NCBI RefSeq assembly: GCF_018449545.1
Contig: NZ_JAAVUR010000001.1
Coordinates: 62,001 to 126,000, forward strand
Direction: 5' to 3'
Source: Granulicella sp. dw_53
GTDB lineage: Bacteria > Acidobacteriota > Terriglobia > Terriglobales > Acidobacteriaceae
DNA length: 64,000 bases
Shown here: piece after piece, positions 46,201-55,030 of the stretch
Numbering within the stretch: position 1 is the first letter of the stretch
Layout of the letters: each line of letters starts with the position of its first letter
The notes under the pieces: generated by a model
Seen by the model: only the letters and a program-made list of their open reading frames with translations
Told to the model about the DNA's origin: nothing
Database searches by the model: none
Program-made: the position numbers and the translations under genes

Positions 46201-46498
46201 ATTCACAGAGCAGAGAGACACGCGCCGGTTCGATGCCGAACTGATGCGGCAACCACTTGGGCGGCGCAAGCCTTGGACCGAAACTGGCAACGGCAATCTC
46301 CGCGCCCACATGGGCCTGCAACCCGGCGCGCTTCGCCGCCGTATGAAAGCGAGCCGACCCGTAGACTCCGTTGCGATCCGTCAAGGCCAGCGATGGCATC
46401 CCTAACTCAGTCGCTCGTTCGATCAGAGCTTCGGGTTGGGATGCCCCTTCCAGAAAGCTGAAGGCGCTCGCGGTGTGGAGTTCGACATACTCAGTCAT
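43283..46498 (-). CDS. dnaE2: Error-prone DNA polymerase III alpha subunit DnaE2 (ImuC)
   Basis: This 1,071-residue C-family polymerase has the PHP domain first (YVELHTASAFSFLEGAS, LALTDRNGVYGSARF), the polymerase palm with WPDIDLDLPSGDKREQA near residue 405, and a C-terminal OB domain (RTAGLAIVKQRPGTANGMVF). DnaE2 carries out mutagenic translesion synthesis together with ImuA and ImuB under SOS control in other bacteria. The ATG at 46,498 overlaps the imuB stop by eight bases. The true start matches the family, and the upstream frame is run-in. It appears intact. Confidence 0.95.
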   Translation of the reverse strand: MTEYVELHTASAFSFLEGASQPEALIERATELGMPSLALTDRNGVYGSARFHTAAKRAGLQAHVGAEIAVASFGPRLAPPKWLPHQFGIEPARVSLLCESQAGYQNLCQLTTRFKLRERGKAEGSALLRDLQEFSEGLICLTGGDEGPLAAALVKGGADAGRETLEKLVSVYGPRNVYVELQRHQEREEEWRNQVAIDLAQSLKLPVIATNGVRYAAAYEREVLDLFTAIRHHTTLDHAGRLLAVNGQRHLRSAREMVNLFRDVPGATNNTLELSSRLQFQLDNLGYQFPAYPVPSGDTMDSFLRKRVEEGVLRRYGPKRNADLMARARKQVEHELALIGKLGFAGYFLIVWDIVQFCKRNGILIQGRGSAANSAVCYALEITVVDPVGMELLFERFLNESRNEWPDIDLDLPSGDKREQAIQYIYERYGELGAAMCANVITYRGKSSANEVGKTLGFDREALRRLSGLVSHFEWRGPTDTMAHSFDKAGFDISNPRIAKYLELCTRIQDLPRHLGQHSGGMVICQGQLNRVVPLERASMPGRTVIQWDKEDCADMGMIKVDVLGLGMMAVLKDCTELIPEHYGEQIDLAQLPQDDRVYRTLQRADTIGMFQVESRAQMASLPKNCPEKFYDLVVQVAIIRPGPIVGKMMHPYIRRRQGIEPVTYLHPALEKPLKRTKGVPLFQEQLLMMVMAIANFSASDADELRRAVGMRRSWQRMKNLESKMRSGMTANGIAPEMQEQVIEQIGAFALYGFPESHAASFAMIAYQSAYIKEHYLAAFTAALLNNQPMGFYSAAVIVEDARRHGLRVKAIDVQVSDWQCSIEHEADFSKSLRLGLGYAKGLRKHVAEALVKTRTESGVFRSIEDLTIRVPSLSRGELALLARIGALNQLEGVAHRRDALWQVERAGKLEGPLLRQQSDWLKEEDAYLPLETMSDEERLVADYAGMGLTVGHHPMHYRRKELRCRGFLTASDLQRRKTGDYVRTAGLAIVKQRPGTANGMVFMSIADETGIFNVMVTKEFFERNRETVVLCKFISLEGPLQNEGGVVHVRSTRMSPLPQRGLEVESHDFH

Positions 46499-48002
46499 AG
46501 AACCCTGCCATCTGCCAGCAGTGTTTCTTGAGGTCGCGGATGATGCAGCAACGCAGCTTCGTATCGCTCGCGTCTGCGAGGACGAGATCCCACTGCGCCT
46601 GTCCCCAATGCTCCTGATTCCACCAGTCCGTCCCGATGATCCACGGCCCATAGGCCGCGTCCACGCGATAAGACTCATTACGGAATCGCAGATGAGATGG
46701 AGTTCCCGCGTGAAGTTGAACCATGATCGGTTCGGAGGGGCGCAGCTCCCGTAACGCGATCCGCACTACATCGGCCTCTGTAGGAGCAGGTGTGCTGGTG
46801 GGTACGCGGAACCGCTCCATTCGAAAGCCGCGCGGTTGATGCGTGTCTCGGAGCACAGCCTGTCCTACCGCGTCTTCGCCGACGATCTTGGCGATGCGTG
46901 CTAAGGTCACTTCGAGTCGCCCCGGTTCCGGTAACTGCGGAGAGAACAAACCGAGTTGGACTTTGCAGATATGTCCAGGCTCCGCCTGAAGCGCAACATG
47001 GAGGATGGCGGCCTGCGGCGGATGCAGCTCAAGCTCCATCTGCAACAACTTGAGCCAGAGAGTGCGTTCATTGGTGGGCGAGGGCGGAGAAACGGTGCGT
47101 GTGTGCGTCGCTCCACCTTCGAGCGCGACAGAAACAGAGACCGATGCCACGGCAAGGATGCGATCACTGGCGCGGCGGATAATCTGCTCCAGCATGAGAT
47201 TCAACAGAAAGAGCAGCGCATCGAGCAGTTCGATGGGATTGTCCAGCTCCATCTCTTCGCGCAGGGTAAAAGACGTCTCCCCCGGCTGAAATAGATGTGG
47301 AAGCTCGCCAGCGGCCAACTGACGCAGGCGTTTTCCATCCTGGCCCAATCGTGCGATCAGACTCTTTTCAGGAAGCATTGCGAGTTTGCCTAGCGTGTTG
47401 ATGCCCCACGACGAAAGCGTAGACATCTGCGCTTCGTTCAGTTCGAGCACGCCCAGCGGCAACGGTGCGAGTGCGTCCCGTTCTTTTCCTTGCGTGAGTA
47501 CAGTGATCGCAGCTTTCGTTGACATGCCACGCGCCATGCACCACGCCGCATAGAAGTTCCCACTGACAGCAATCGTGGCCGCAATACCTAGCGAACGGAT
47601 TCGTTTCAGGAGTTTTTGTACAAGTTGTCGCGGAGGCCCAAACAACGACTCCGTTCCACTGATGTCGAGGACGCACAGAAAGGCACGCTCGAAGCTACGT
47701 GATTCGATACGCGGCGTGAAGCCTCCCGCCACTTCCTGCACGATCATCCGCGCTTGCGCTTCCTCGTGTGGCGTTCGAGCCAGCGCGATCACCGACGAGA
47801 TGGTCTCCACTTCCACGCGCGTCATGCCATGCCGCACACCGCCAGTCCGCGCCTTGGTGTTCATGGCGCACACAAACTCGCTAGGAGGAATGCCGTCGAG
47901 AATGGCGCAGGGCTGTCCTCGCAATGCGGGCCGTAGGCGCAACGCAGCCTGCGCAGGAAACTCTCTCACATAGAGCGCGGCGTAGAGTTCAGGAGCTTTC
48001 AT
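46491..48002 (-). CDS. imuB: Y-family polymerase-like mutasome protein ImuB
   Basis: This 503-residue protein of the Y-family polymerase superfamily has lost the catalytic acidic residues. The N-terminus reads ELYAALYVREFPAQAAL where an active enzyme has an Asp-rich strand. This is the known ImuB state, a scaffold that binds the beta clamp, ImuA and DnaE2. The finger and palm region (GTESLFGPPRQLVQKLLKRI), little-finger region and a long C-terminal part are present. It overlaps imuA by four bases (ATGA) and dnaE2 by eight. Confidence 0.92.
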   Translation of the reverse strand: MKAPELYAALYVREFPAQAALRLRPALRGQPCAILDGIPPSEFVCAMNTKARTGGVRHGMTRVEVETISSVIALARTPHEEAQARMIVQEVAGGFTPRIESRSFERAFLCVLDISGTESLFGPPRQLVQKLLKRIRSLGIAATIAVSGNFYAAWCMARGMSTKAAITVLTQGKERDALAPLPLGVLELNEAQMSTLSSWGINTLGKLAMLPEKSLIARLGQDGKRLRQLAAGELPHLFQPGETSFTLREEMELDNPIELLDALLFLLNLMLEQIIRRASDRILAVASVSVSVALEGGATHTRTVSPPSPTNERTLWLKLLQMELELHPPQAAILHVALQAEPGHICKVQLGLFSPQLPEPGRLEVTLARIAKIVGEDAVGQAVLRDTHQPRGFRMERFRVPTSTPAPTEADVVRIALRELRPSEPIMVQLHAGTPSHLRFRNESYRVDAAYGPWIIGTDWWNQEHWGQAQWDLVLADASDTKLRCCIIRDLKKHCWQMAGFYD

Positions 48003-49009
48003 CGGCGTCCCGTCCACGGAGCATATGTCTCCCATTCTGCCTCCGTCACCTTGGCAACAGGTTTCTTCATCGGGATGACATTGCTCTCCTGCATGAAGCG
48101 CTGGCGATGGATGTGTAGCCGATGTGCGCCTGCGGTCAACACCGTTTTCCGTTGTAGTGATTCACTGCGTCCTTCGAGTTGAAGCACCAATCCTGCGCTG
48201 CTATTGGCACAGGCATGCTGCGAGAGCAACAGCACACTGGAACGTGAGTGTTCCGCCGCAGCACGATAGCGGAACCAATGCGCCAGAGGAACACGGCTGG
48301 TGTACTTCGCGGGCAGGCTTGCCATATCGAGCACAACAGCACTGAAGCCACCGCCCTGCAATAACAGGTCTGTCACCTTCAATGCCTGTTCAATACGCGC
48401 CCACGGCGAAAGCGGCGCAGCAGGTCGAGCGTCTTGTGCCGGTCGAACCGTCTTGCCAAATGGTTGTCGAGGTGTGCTACCAGTGGATTCGCTACTCGTC
48501 GTCTCCGTTCCGAAGAAGCCTTCGAGCGCCCGAGCTACGCTCTTCGATTCCTGCCGTGGATGCGTTCCGCAACCTCCACCATGCAGACCCTTGATCGGCT
48601 CAGGACGCACCAGACAACTCTGCGGCAGTTCGAATCGAACCGGCGCGGTGTGGACACTCTCGCGGAAGATGCCGCAGCGCACCCAAAGCAGATACGGCAA
48701 TGCAATGCCCGCAGCCGCAGCGCACTCCGGTTTGAGCATGTCTCCCACATCGACCCAGGCACATACCTTTCCCGACGCAGTGAGCTGAGCGATGGAGGAG
48801 AGCGCCAGAGATGTTCGCCCGGAACTCTCCGGCCCGACGATCTCTGTCAAAGCGCCGACCGGCAGACCGCCCTCCAGCAGCGCATCCACCGCCTGAATGC
48901 CGGTGGGTGTTGTCGGGCGGACGACACGCGCACGCGGGGTCAGCGCCGATGGCATTTTGTGCGCCAAAGCGCTTTCGATCTGAACCCGAAGACTGGAGGA
49001 CGAAGTCAT
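47999..49009 (-). CDS. imuA: RecA-like mutasome protein ImuA
   Basis: This 336-residue RecA-fold protein is the first gene of the imuA-imuB-dnaE2 operon. The ATP site region reads GPESSGRTSLALSS at residues 59-72, with Arg in place of the Walker Lys. SAVVLDMASLP later resembles Walker B. ImuA proteins regulate mutagenesis through ImuB and RecA. A Ser/Pro/Arg-rich middle stretch of about 70 residues (residues 145-215) is probably a disordered insertion. The ATG at 49,009 starts the conserved part. No clear LexA box was found upstream. Confidence 0.85.
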   Translation of the reverse strand: MTSSSSLRVQIESALAHKMPSALTPRARVVRPTTPTGIQAVDALLEGGLPVGALTEIVGPESSGRTSLALSSIAQLTASGKVCAWVDVGDMLKPECAAAAGIALPYLLWVRCGIFRESVHTAPVRFELPQSCLVRPEPIKGLHGGGCGTHPRQESKSVARALEGFFGTETTSSESTGSTPRQPFGKTVRPAQDARPAAPLSPWARIEQALKVTDLLLQGGGFSAVVLDMASLPAKYTSRVPLAHWFRYRAAAEHSRSSVLLLSQHACANSSAGLVLQLEGRSESLQRKTVLTAGAHRLHIHRQRFMQESNVIPMKKPVAKVTEAEWETYAPWTGRR

Positions 49010-49287
49010 AGCATCTTCGCCATATCTTCGCCTATCGGTAGGGATATAAGTCAAGCGCTGCTGCACCAAGGATGGGGCAGCGATGACCTAAGTTCAACGA
49101 TTTGAAGGAGAAAACTTTCTGTTGTGGACGAGATGCCAAAGCATCACTTGCCCCCTGCAAGCGAAACTCGCAGCCATGACGCCATGCGGTCGCCGGTACG
49201 CCGAATCCCAATACCCGCGTCGCAGGGTCCTGGATATTCGCTCTCGCCCGGTCTACGCCTCTGCCAAAGAGAAGCATCTACAGATTT

Positions 49288-51576
49288 TTATGCTCTCGTA
49301 AATGCAAGAGTCCTGCTTACAAAACCCGCCAGTTCAGCATCATTGATAATCTCAGTCTCCCATGCGGGGTTCTCGTGATGGTATCGGTTGGCAAATTCCT
49401 TGATGTCGTGCAGCTCGTCGATTTCCGTGCGATTTAGGATTTGATTCACGAGTCCATAGCGGGCCTCGCACACAGCATGAAAGGGGCCGAGCATCGTCCC
49501 AGGTGGAAAATGCCCCGGACAGGTTACACGGAGGTACGCTTCGAGATGAGGACGCAATGAACGGGCTGCCTCCCGTTCGTTTCCACGCGGCCCATTCGCC
49601 AGATATTCTGTCAGCAGGACATGGCGGCGATCATGTTCAGTGATGCTATCGGCATCGACCGACCATACCGAGAGCGTGGAACCCGCCCCGTCTCGTTCGA
49701 TCTTGAGCGCGGTTCTGACTTGCCTGTCCATGCCTTCCCAGAGACGGCAAAGAAATGGCTTGTTGTGCGACAAGACCACCAACTGAGCCGCACGTTGACC
49801 CAGCCGCCGCAATTCCTGCGTCGTTGCCAGAATCCGGTGATCGTCAAGACTAGAGAGAGGATCGTCAATCACCACGACAGACTGTGCAAGATTCGGATTT
49901 TGGTCAAGAGCGGCGAAGAAGAACGCCAGAGCCAGCGTGTTCCGATCACCGGCGCTGAGTGCCGTGCGGAACGATGGCTCATTTTGTCCCGCGTTTCCGG
50001 CAACTGGAACCTGCGTGTTGTTAACCAAAAGGCTGTAGTTACAGGTTGGACCTCCCCGCGTATCCGTTGACACTACCCGATCCACACGGAACCCGGCATT
50101 CAGCCGTCCGAGATAAAGATTGATCGCGGTTTGGTAACCGGGAAACACAGTATTCCGGTATTGATCCAAAGCGGCTTTGGCCGCGTCTCTTTCGTTGTCG
50201 GCTGTTTCTTTCGCGGCCTTTGCGGCGATGTACTCGGCACAAAGCGGAGTCATAGCTTGGCTATGTCTACTACGGGTCGCTCGTAACCGGGCCAGATTCG
50301 TTTCGATGGCGCGGCGATCAACCGTTCCCAGGCGTTCTCGGACCAGTGCAATTTGATCGTTCGCTTCGGTGATTTGCGGGTCGAGATCATGCAGCACTTG
50401 TCCGTTCGTGGCATGGTCACGAACAGAGCGGCGAAGGTCTTCCGGCAAGGCCACCGGCTCCAACGGTGCGGCCTGCTTTCGTTCAACCAAGGTTCGCACT
50501 TGGTCATATGTTGTCCGCCAAGTGTTGGCAAGGGCGACTGTATCGAAATCGTACTCAGGAGTCGATATGAATTCCTGCCAGAACTGCTTTCTCTCCTGCG
50601 CAACCCTGACGCTCCTCTCGAAAGCCGCCCGCGCATCACCTCCATGCTGTCGTTCTAAGAGACGAAGAAGCTCTGCAATCTCGCCCTTCAATCGGGCGTA
50701 CTCTTCACTGAAATATCCACGATAGGACTCGATCACTGGAGATGTGCTCAGGGGTTGCGCGCAGAAAGGGCAGTCGTCCCGTCCCGTTTCCGAGACGAAA
50801 CCCATCCCTGTCGCGATCCATGGTTCGCCGCGAGGCCCGAGCGTGGTGATGCGTTCCTGTACGCGCGCCAGTGCGCCAGTCTCCAGAGATGCCAGATCCC
50901 GGCCAAGAACGGCCTCAATCCTTTCAACATCGATCTCGGGCAAACGAAATGGCTCAAAAAGTGCTGCCGCTCGTATGGTCTCAGACTGACGGCTTGCAGC
51001 GAAGAGACGTTCTTCTGCAAGGATCGCGTCTTCTATGTCAGCTCGGTTGGGAAGATTACAAAAATCGTCAACTGTCATCCCGTAACGTTCATTCGCAGGG
51101 ATTGCGTTGGCAGCATTCCTGATTCTTCCGTTAACAGTTTCGATTGCCTCGACAGCAGCGGTGACACGCGAATGAAGGGTGACACCTTGTGCGCCAAGAA
51201 TCAGCTCATGCAGATTCTGACGATGTGCGGATGCGACATCGAGACCAGAACATACATTTTCATCGACAAATTGATCGTCGAAGATTTCCATTTGCGGATA
51301 CGTGCGATTCCAGGCTCCGTTCTGAAACATCGCCGCTGGCGGGCCGCCGGAGCAGTCGATCACCACATGGGGAGGATTGGCCGCGGATAGTCTGCGACGT
51401 TCTAGGACGGTAACAGGGTCGCCGCTACGCAGTGAGCGAAGAATGGCTGTCAGCGTTGTCTTTCCTCGCCCATTCTCAGCGTAGATCAGCACATTCCGCA
51501 GCAGAGGCGTTTGCGCCCCCGCAGGAACAGAATCGAACTGCCCGATATTGCGTAAGAGTTGCAGCCTATTCAGCAC
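49288..51576 (-). CDS. RloC-like AAA_13 ABC ATPase with zinc hook
   Basis: This 762-residue SMC/Rad50-like ATPase has a split ABC domain: Walker A YAENGRGKTT near residue 33, signature and Walker B LSAGDRNTLALAFF and SVVVIDDPLSSLDD near residues 545-580. Coiled coils flank a CPFC zinc hook near residue 269. The C-terminus (DELHDIKEFANRYHHENP) carries an Arg-Tyr-His cluster typical of this group and may be a HEPN/anticodon-nuclease-type end. RloC and PrrC relatives cut tRNA upon phage attack or DNA damage. The start is GTG behind CGAGG. It lies alone between the mutasome and ardC; the nuclease role is inferred. Confidence 0.72.
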   Translation of the reverse strand: MLNRLQLLRNIGQFDSVPAGAQTPLLRNVLIYAENGRGKTTLTAILRSLRSGDPVTVLERRRLSAANPPHVVIDCSGGPPAAMFQNGAWNRTYPQMEIFDDQFVDENVCSGLDVASAHRQNLHELILGAQGVTLHSRVTAAVEAIETVNGRIRNAANAIPANERYGMTVDDFCNLPNRADIEDAILAEERLFAASRQSETIRAAALFEPFRLPEIDVERIEAVLGRDLASLETGALARVQERITTLGPRGEPWIATGMGFVSETGRDDCPFCAQPLSTSPVIESYRGYFSEEYARLKGEIAELLRLLERQHGGDARAAFERSVRVAQERKQFWQEFISTPEYDFDTVALANTWRTTYDQVRTLVERKQAAPLEPVALPEDLRRSVRDHATNGQVLHDLDPQITEANDQIALVRERLGTVDRRAIETNLARLRATRSRHSQAMTPLCAEYIAAKAAKETADNERDAAKAALDQYRNTVFPGYQTAINLYLGRLNAGFRVDRVVSTDTRGGPTCNYSLLVNNTQVPVAGNAGQNEPSFRTALSAGDRNTLALAFFFAALDQNPNLAQSVVVIDDPLSSLDDHRILATTQELRRLGQRAAQLVVLSHNKPFLCRLWEGMDRQVRTALKIERDGAGSTLSVWSVDADSITEHDRRHVLLTEYLANGPRGNEREAARSLRPHLEAYLRVTCPGHFPPGTMLGPFHAVCEARYGLVNQILNRTEIDELHDIKEFANRYHHENPAWETEIINDAELAGFVSRTLAFTRA

Positions 51577-51999
51577 TTAGTACCTCGGCAGAATACGAAA
51601 ACACTTCAATTTGATCGGCTCACCGATTCTAAACCTTGCGCCTCTTTGCGGGAGGAGGTCTCCTCGCCGCGCTTCGGCCGCTCCGCGTCTTTGCTCCCTT
51701 TTCTAGCGGCCTGTTCCTGCCGCAACGCGACCCTGAAATTCATGTGCGCTAGTGCGCACGAATAAGGAAACCAAACCTCGCTGAGGGCGCTGCCCTGGCG
51801 CGGCGCAAGGGGTTTCCCAACAGTCTTCCGCGCTGCGCTTGTGCAGACCTTCGCTTCGCTCGTCCTCCGCTTTGCTCCGGATGGGAGATACCCCTCCCCT
51901 TGCGCCTTGCCGCCCCGCCTTCGCCAGGAGGCGTTCGGCATGTAGGTACATGCCACGCATGGCATGAAAAGCAACGGCCAAGGCCAAGGAGACAACACC
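51577..51999 (+). promoter_or_regulatory. Hairpin-rich leader before ardC
   Basis: No gene with coding character lies in these 423 bases. Two strong perfect hairpins are visible: GTGCGC-TAGT-GCGCAC extended by ATTC/GAAT at 51,738-51,763, and CATGCCA-CGCA-TGGCATG at 51,949-51,966. Several short CGCT(T)CG repeats lie between. The block precedes the early-entry-type genes ardC and parB and could be a structured leader or a single-strand promoter. Confidence 0.5.
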
Positions 52000-52887
52000 A
52001 TGAACAGCGCAGCCACCACTAAGAGCAACAATCAGCCCAAAACGGCGAAAGAAGTAATCGCCGCCAACGTCCAGAGCCTCATCGAGCAGCTAGAGGCAGG
52101 ACACAGCGATGCACTCACCGCCTATCTGAACGCGATGAGCCGCTTTCATAACTACAGCCTCGGAAACATTCTGGAGATTGCACGGCAGAAGCACGACGCG
52201 ACCAGAGTAGCGGGGTTCTGGAAGTGGAAGGAGCTAGGCCGCTCCGTGAAGAAGGGCGAGAAGGGCATCCGCATTCTTGCCCCCATCGTCGGCATCCAGC
52301 GCAAGAAGAAGGAGGAGGCCGAGAAGGACATCACCAAGCAGAACGTGCCTGTATTGGTTGGGTTTCGTTCGGCGTATGTCTTCGATGTCACGCAGACCGA
52401 AGGTGCAGAGCTTCCGGCCATGCGCGAGATTAGCGGCGATGTAGGGGAGAGCGGCAACCGCCTCGTTTCCTTCATCGACCGTCAGGGCATCGAGCTTGTC
52501 TTTACTGAGCGCATCGCGCCCGCGCTAGGCATGAGCTACGGCGGACGCATCGCCATCCTTCCCGGACAGTCGAAGGCCGAGGAGTTTTCGACGCTTGTTC
52601 ACGAGCTGGCGCATGAGATGTTGCACAAGGCCGAACGGCGCACGGCAACCACGAAGACGGTACGTGAGACGGAGGCCGAAGCTATCGCGTTTGTCATCGG
52701 CAAAGCCGTAGGTCTGGAGACGGGCAGCGCATCCGCAGACTATATCCATCTGTACCACGGCAACGCATCGTTACTAGCGGAATCGCTTGAAGTGATCCAG
52801 CAGACTTCCGCTGTCATCCTTGCCGCGTTGGAATCGTCCGCAGTCGAAGAGACGATGCCCGATGCAGAACTGGCGCGGGTGGCGTAA
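52000..52887 (+). CDS. ardC: ArdC-like antirestriction protein
   Basis: This 295-residue protein has the two ArdC parts. The N-terminal single-strand DNA-binding domain comprises SRFHNYSLGNILEIARQ, GFWKWKELGRSVKKGEKG and IRILAPI. The C-terminal part is a metallopeptidase-like domain with STLVHELAHEMLH near residue 200 and a downstream Glu in ETEAEAIAFVIG. ArdC protects incoming conjugative DNA from restriction. The ATG at 52,000 follows CAAGGAG. It is the first gene of the ardC-parB set, overlapping the next gene by one base. Confidence 0.88.
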   Translation: MNSAATTKSNNQPKTAKEVIAANVQSLIEQLEAGHSDALTAYLNAMSRFHNYSLGNILEIARQKHDATRVAGFWKWKELGRSVKKGEKGIRILAPIVGIQRKKKEEAEKDITKQNVPVLVGFRSAYVFDVTQTEGAELPAMREISGDVGESGNRLVSFIDRQGIELVFTERIAPALGMSYGGRIAILPGQSKAEEFSTLVHELAHEMLHKAERRTATTKTVRETEAEAIAFVIGKAVGLETGSASADYIHLYHGNASLLAESLEVIQQTSAVILAALESSAVEETMPDAELARVA

Positions 52888-53303
52888 TGAAAACCATCCT
52901 TCAAATCCTCAAGATGGCCGGGGGATGGTATCCCGGCCTGTACCTCAAAATCGACAACGCCCCGTTTATGGAGCTTGTCATCGAAGCCTTGGATGAGTCT
53001 GGCCCGATGGGACTCCCGGCGCTCTCTGTCACCCACTACGGCGAACAGAACGGCGATGCCATGCGCGACCCGGAAATGTGTTTCGAGCTTGGCCTTGCCG
53101 GTGGAGCGCATCTCTCCGCGTTCTACTACCGCAACGATTATCTCGGCGTGGAGCAGTGGAGCCGCAACATCGTGCGCGGGAACTACGTTCACCTTGTTTC
53201 GCTCCACGAACAGCACCAGCGTTTCGCAAAGACATGGGACAACAACTTGCGCTTGCAGGGCTTCTCCGAAGCCTTCGAGCAGCAGCAGAAGCCACGCGAC
53301 TAG
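52887..53303 (+). CDS. Small element protein, DUF6908-like
   Basis: This 138-residue protein (MKTILQILKMAGGWYPGLYL, ALDESGPMGLPALSVTHYGE, MRDPEMCFELG) resembles a family of unknown function (DUF6908) common on conjugative elements beside ardC. The ATG shares one base with the ardC stop. Its role is unknown; co-expression with ArdC suggests action on entry. Family recall is from memory and moderately sure. Confidence 0.65.
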   Translation: MKTILQILKMAGGWYPGLYLKIDNAPFMELVIEALDESGPMGLPALSVTHYGEQNGDAMRDPEMCFELGLAGGAHLSAFYYRNDYLGVEQWSRNIVRGNYVHLVSLHEQHQRFAKTWDNNLRLQGFSEAFEQQQKPRD

Positions 53304-53393
53304 ACCTCTCCCTCTCCCCGGAGCGGACACAGGGCAGCGCGTTCACTCCACCACGTTCATGCAATGCAACCCGCTCGAAAGGAGCACATCATC

Positions 53394-54983
53394 ATGGAAA
53401 TCCAAGTCTTCAATGCCACCGAGTACCGCAATGTCTCCCTGTCTCTTCTGAACGAATCGAAGACCAACCCGCGACGCACGTTCGAGGAAGTCGCACTTAA
53501 GGAACTGGCCAAGTCCATTCGCACCCAGGGCATTCTTTCGCCCTTGCTTGTACGGCCTCTTACCGAGAACGGATTCGAGATCATCGCAGGAGCACGGCGT
53601 TACCGCGCCGCGCAGATGGCGGAAGTTCCGACCGTTCCCGTCCGTATCGTCAACCTCTCCGATGCTGGGGCACTTGAGGCTCAATTGGTAGAGAACCTGA
53701 TTCGCGCTGAAATTCATCCGATGGAGGAGGCACAGGGATTCCGCGCCTTGCTGGACTTGGACGAACCGAAGTACAGCATCGAGCAGATCGCAGCGAAGGT
53801 AGGCAAGACGCCTGCGTTTGTGGCACAGCGCCTCAAGCTGAGCGACCTTGCACCCGCCGCAGTGGAAGCGTTCTATGCCGATGCAATCGGCGTTGGCCAT
53901 GCGTTGCTGCTGGCGAAGCTACCCACCGACCAGCAGGAGGCCGCTCTGAAGGCGTGCTTTAAAGAGGTCTATGCGAACGGTACAGACAAGCCAGCACGTA
54001 TCCTGTTGCCCGTCCGCAACCTGCAATTCTGGATTGACAGCAACATCGTTCTCATCCTGAAGGACGCGCCGTTCAACAAACGGGATGCGCAGCTTGTCCC
54101 CATCGCTGGCAGTTGTGCCGACTGCCCAAAGCGGACAGGTCATAACAAGCTGCTGTTTGGCGATGACCTCGGCAGACAGGGCGACCGCTGCACCGACCCA
54201 ACGTGCTATCAGGCCAAACTCTCCGCTCACGTCGCAAAGACCATCGCTGCGAAACCGGAGTTGGTGCAGATCAGCACAGCCTACGGCGGCCAGAAGGAAG
54301 GCAGTTCGGTATTGCCGCGCAACAAGTACACCGCGATTCGGGACGACAAGCCGAAGTCCACCGACGAGGCCAAGCGGCCCGAGTTCAAGGTGTGCAAGTT
54401 CACCACCGAGGCCATCATCACTGAGGGCAGCGATGCTGGCACCATTCATAAGGTGTGCGCCAATCCTAGCTGCCCGGTACATCATCCGAAGCAGCGGTCT
54501 GACCGCGACGAGCAACGCTGGAAAGCCGAGCAGGAGAAGCAGCGCACGGAACAAGCCATTGCGAACACCACCGCACTCCGTGTGCTGTCCGCCATTTGCG
54601 CTGCTGTGCCTGTACGCTTGCTCAAGCGTGACCTGTTGTTCGTCCTTGAGAGGCTGGTCTTTGTTATGGATGAGAACCGCGTAGAGATGCTGGCAAGGCG
54701 TCACGGCATCCGCCAGAAGCGGGACGACGGCGGTATCAAGAAGGCACTTGCGGCTTTCCTTCGCCGAGCCGAGGAAGGTAGGCTCTCGCGCGCATTGGTC
54801 GAGTCGGGCATCTTGTTGGCCGCATCACGCGGCAACCCATCCACCGTCCTCAAGGATGCTGCCGCGGTCTACAAAGTGGATGCCGAGGCCATCTCTGCCA
54901 AGGTCAGGCAGGAGTTCGCTGCGAAAGACAAGACCAAGAAGGCACCACAGGCCGCAAATAAAACTGCTAAGAAAGTGGCTTGA
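53394..54983 (+). CDS. parB: ParB-family partition/transcription protein
   Basis: This 529-residue protein has the ParB N-terminal domain (LNESKTNPRRTFEEVALKEL, GFEIIAGARRYRAAQM, VENLIRAEIHPMEEAQGF) with the CTP-binding-type GARRYRA and ENLIR motifs. The KorB-like HTH follows (YSIEQIAAKVGKTPAFVAQR). The C-terminal 300 residues are an extension with Cys-rich blocks (CADCPKRTGH, RCTDPTCY, CANPSCPVHH) that likely bind zinc. The ATG at 53,394 follows AAAGGAGC. No ParA is adjacent, so it may act in element regulation or maintenance instead of classical partition. A terminator follows. Confidence 0.85.
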   Translation: MEIQVFNATEYRNVSLSLLNESKTNPRRTFEEVALKELAKSIRTQGILSPLLVRPLTENGFEIIAGARRYRAAQMAEVPTVPVRIVNLSDAGALEAQLVENLIRAEIHPMEEAQGFRALLDLDEPKYSIEQIAAKVGKTPAFVAQRLKLSDLAPAAVEAFYADAIGVGHALLLAKLPTDQQEAALKACFKEVYANGTDKPARILLPVRNLQFWIDSNIVLILKDAPFNKRDAQLVPIAGSCADCPKRTGHNKLLFGDDLGRQGDRCTDPTCYQAKLSAHVAKTIAAKPELVQISTAYGGQKEGSSVLPRNKYTAIRDDKPKSTDEAKRPEFKVCKFTTEAIITEGSDAGTIHKVCANPSCPVHHPKQRSDRDEQRWKAEQEKQRTEQAIANTTALRVLSAICAAVPVRLLKRDLLFVLERLVFVMDENRVEMLARRHGIRQKRDDGGIKKALAAFLRRAEEGRLSRALVESGILLAASRGNPSTVLKDAAAVYKVDAEAISAKVRQEFAAKDKTKKAPQAANKTAKKVA

Positions 54984-54999
54984 ATACTTCGATCACTTT

Positions 55000-55030
55000 G
55001 AGGGCGGCGAACCTGCCGCCCTCTCTTTAC
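55000..55030 (+). terminator. Rho-independent terminator after parB
   Basis: A perfect GAGGGCGGC-N6-GCCGCCCTC stem is followed by TCTTTAC, 16 bases past the parB stop. It closes the ardC-parB transcript. Confidence 0.8.
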
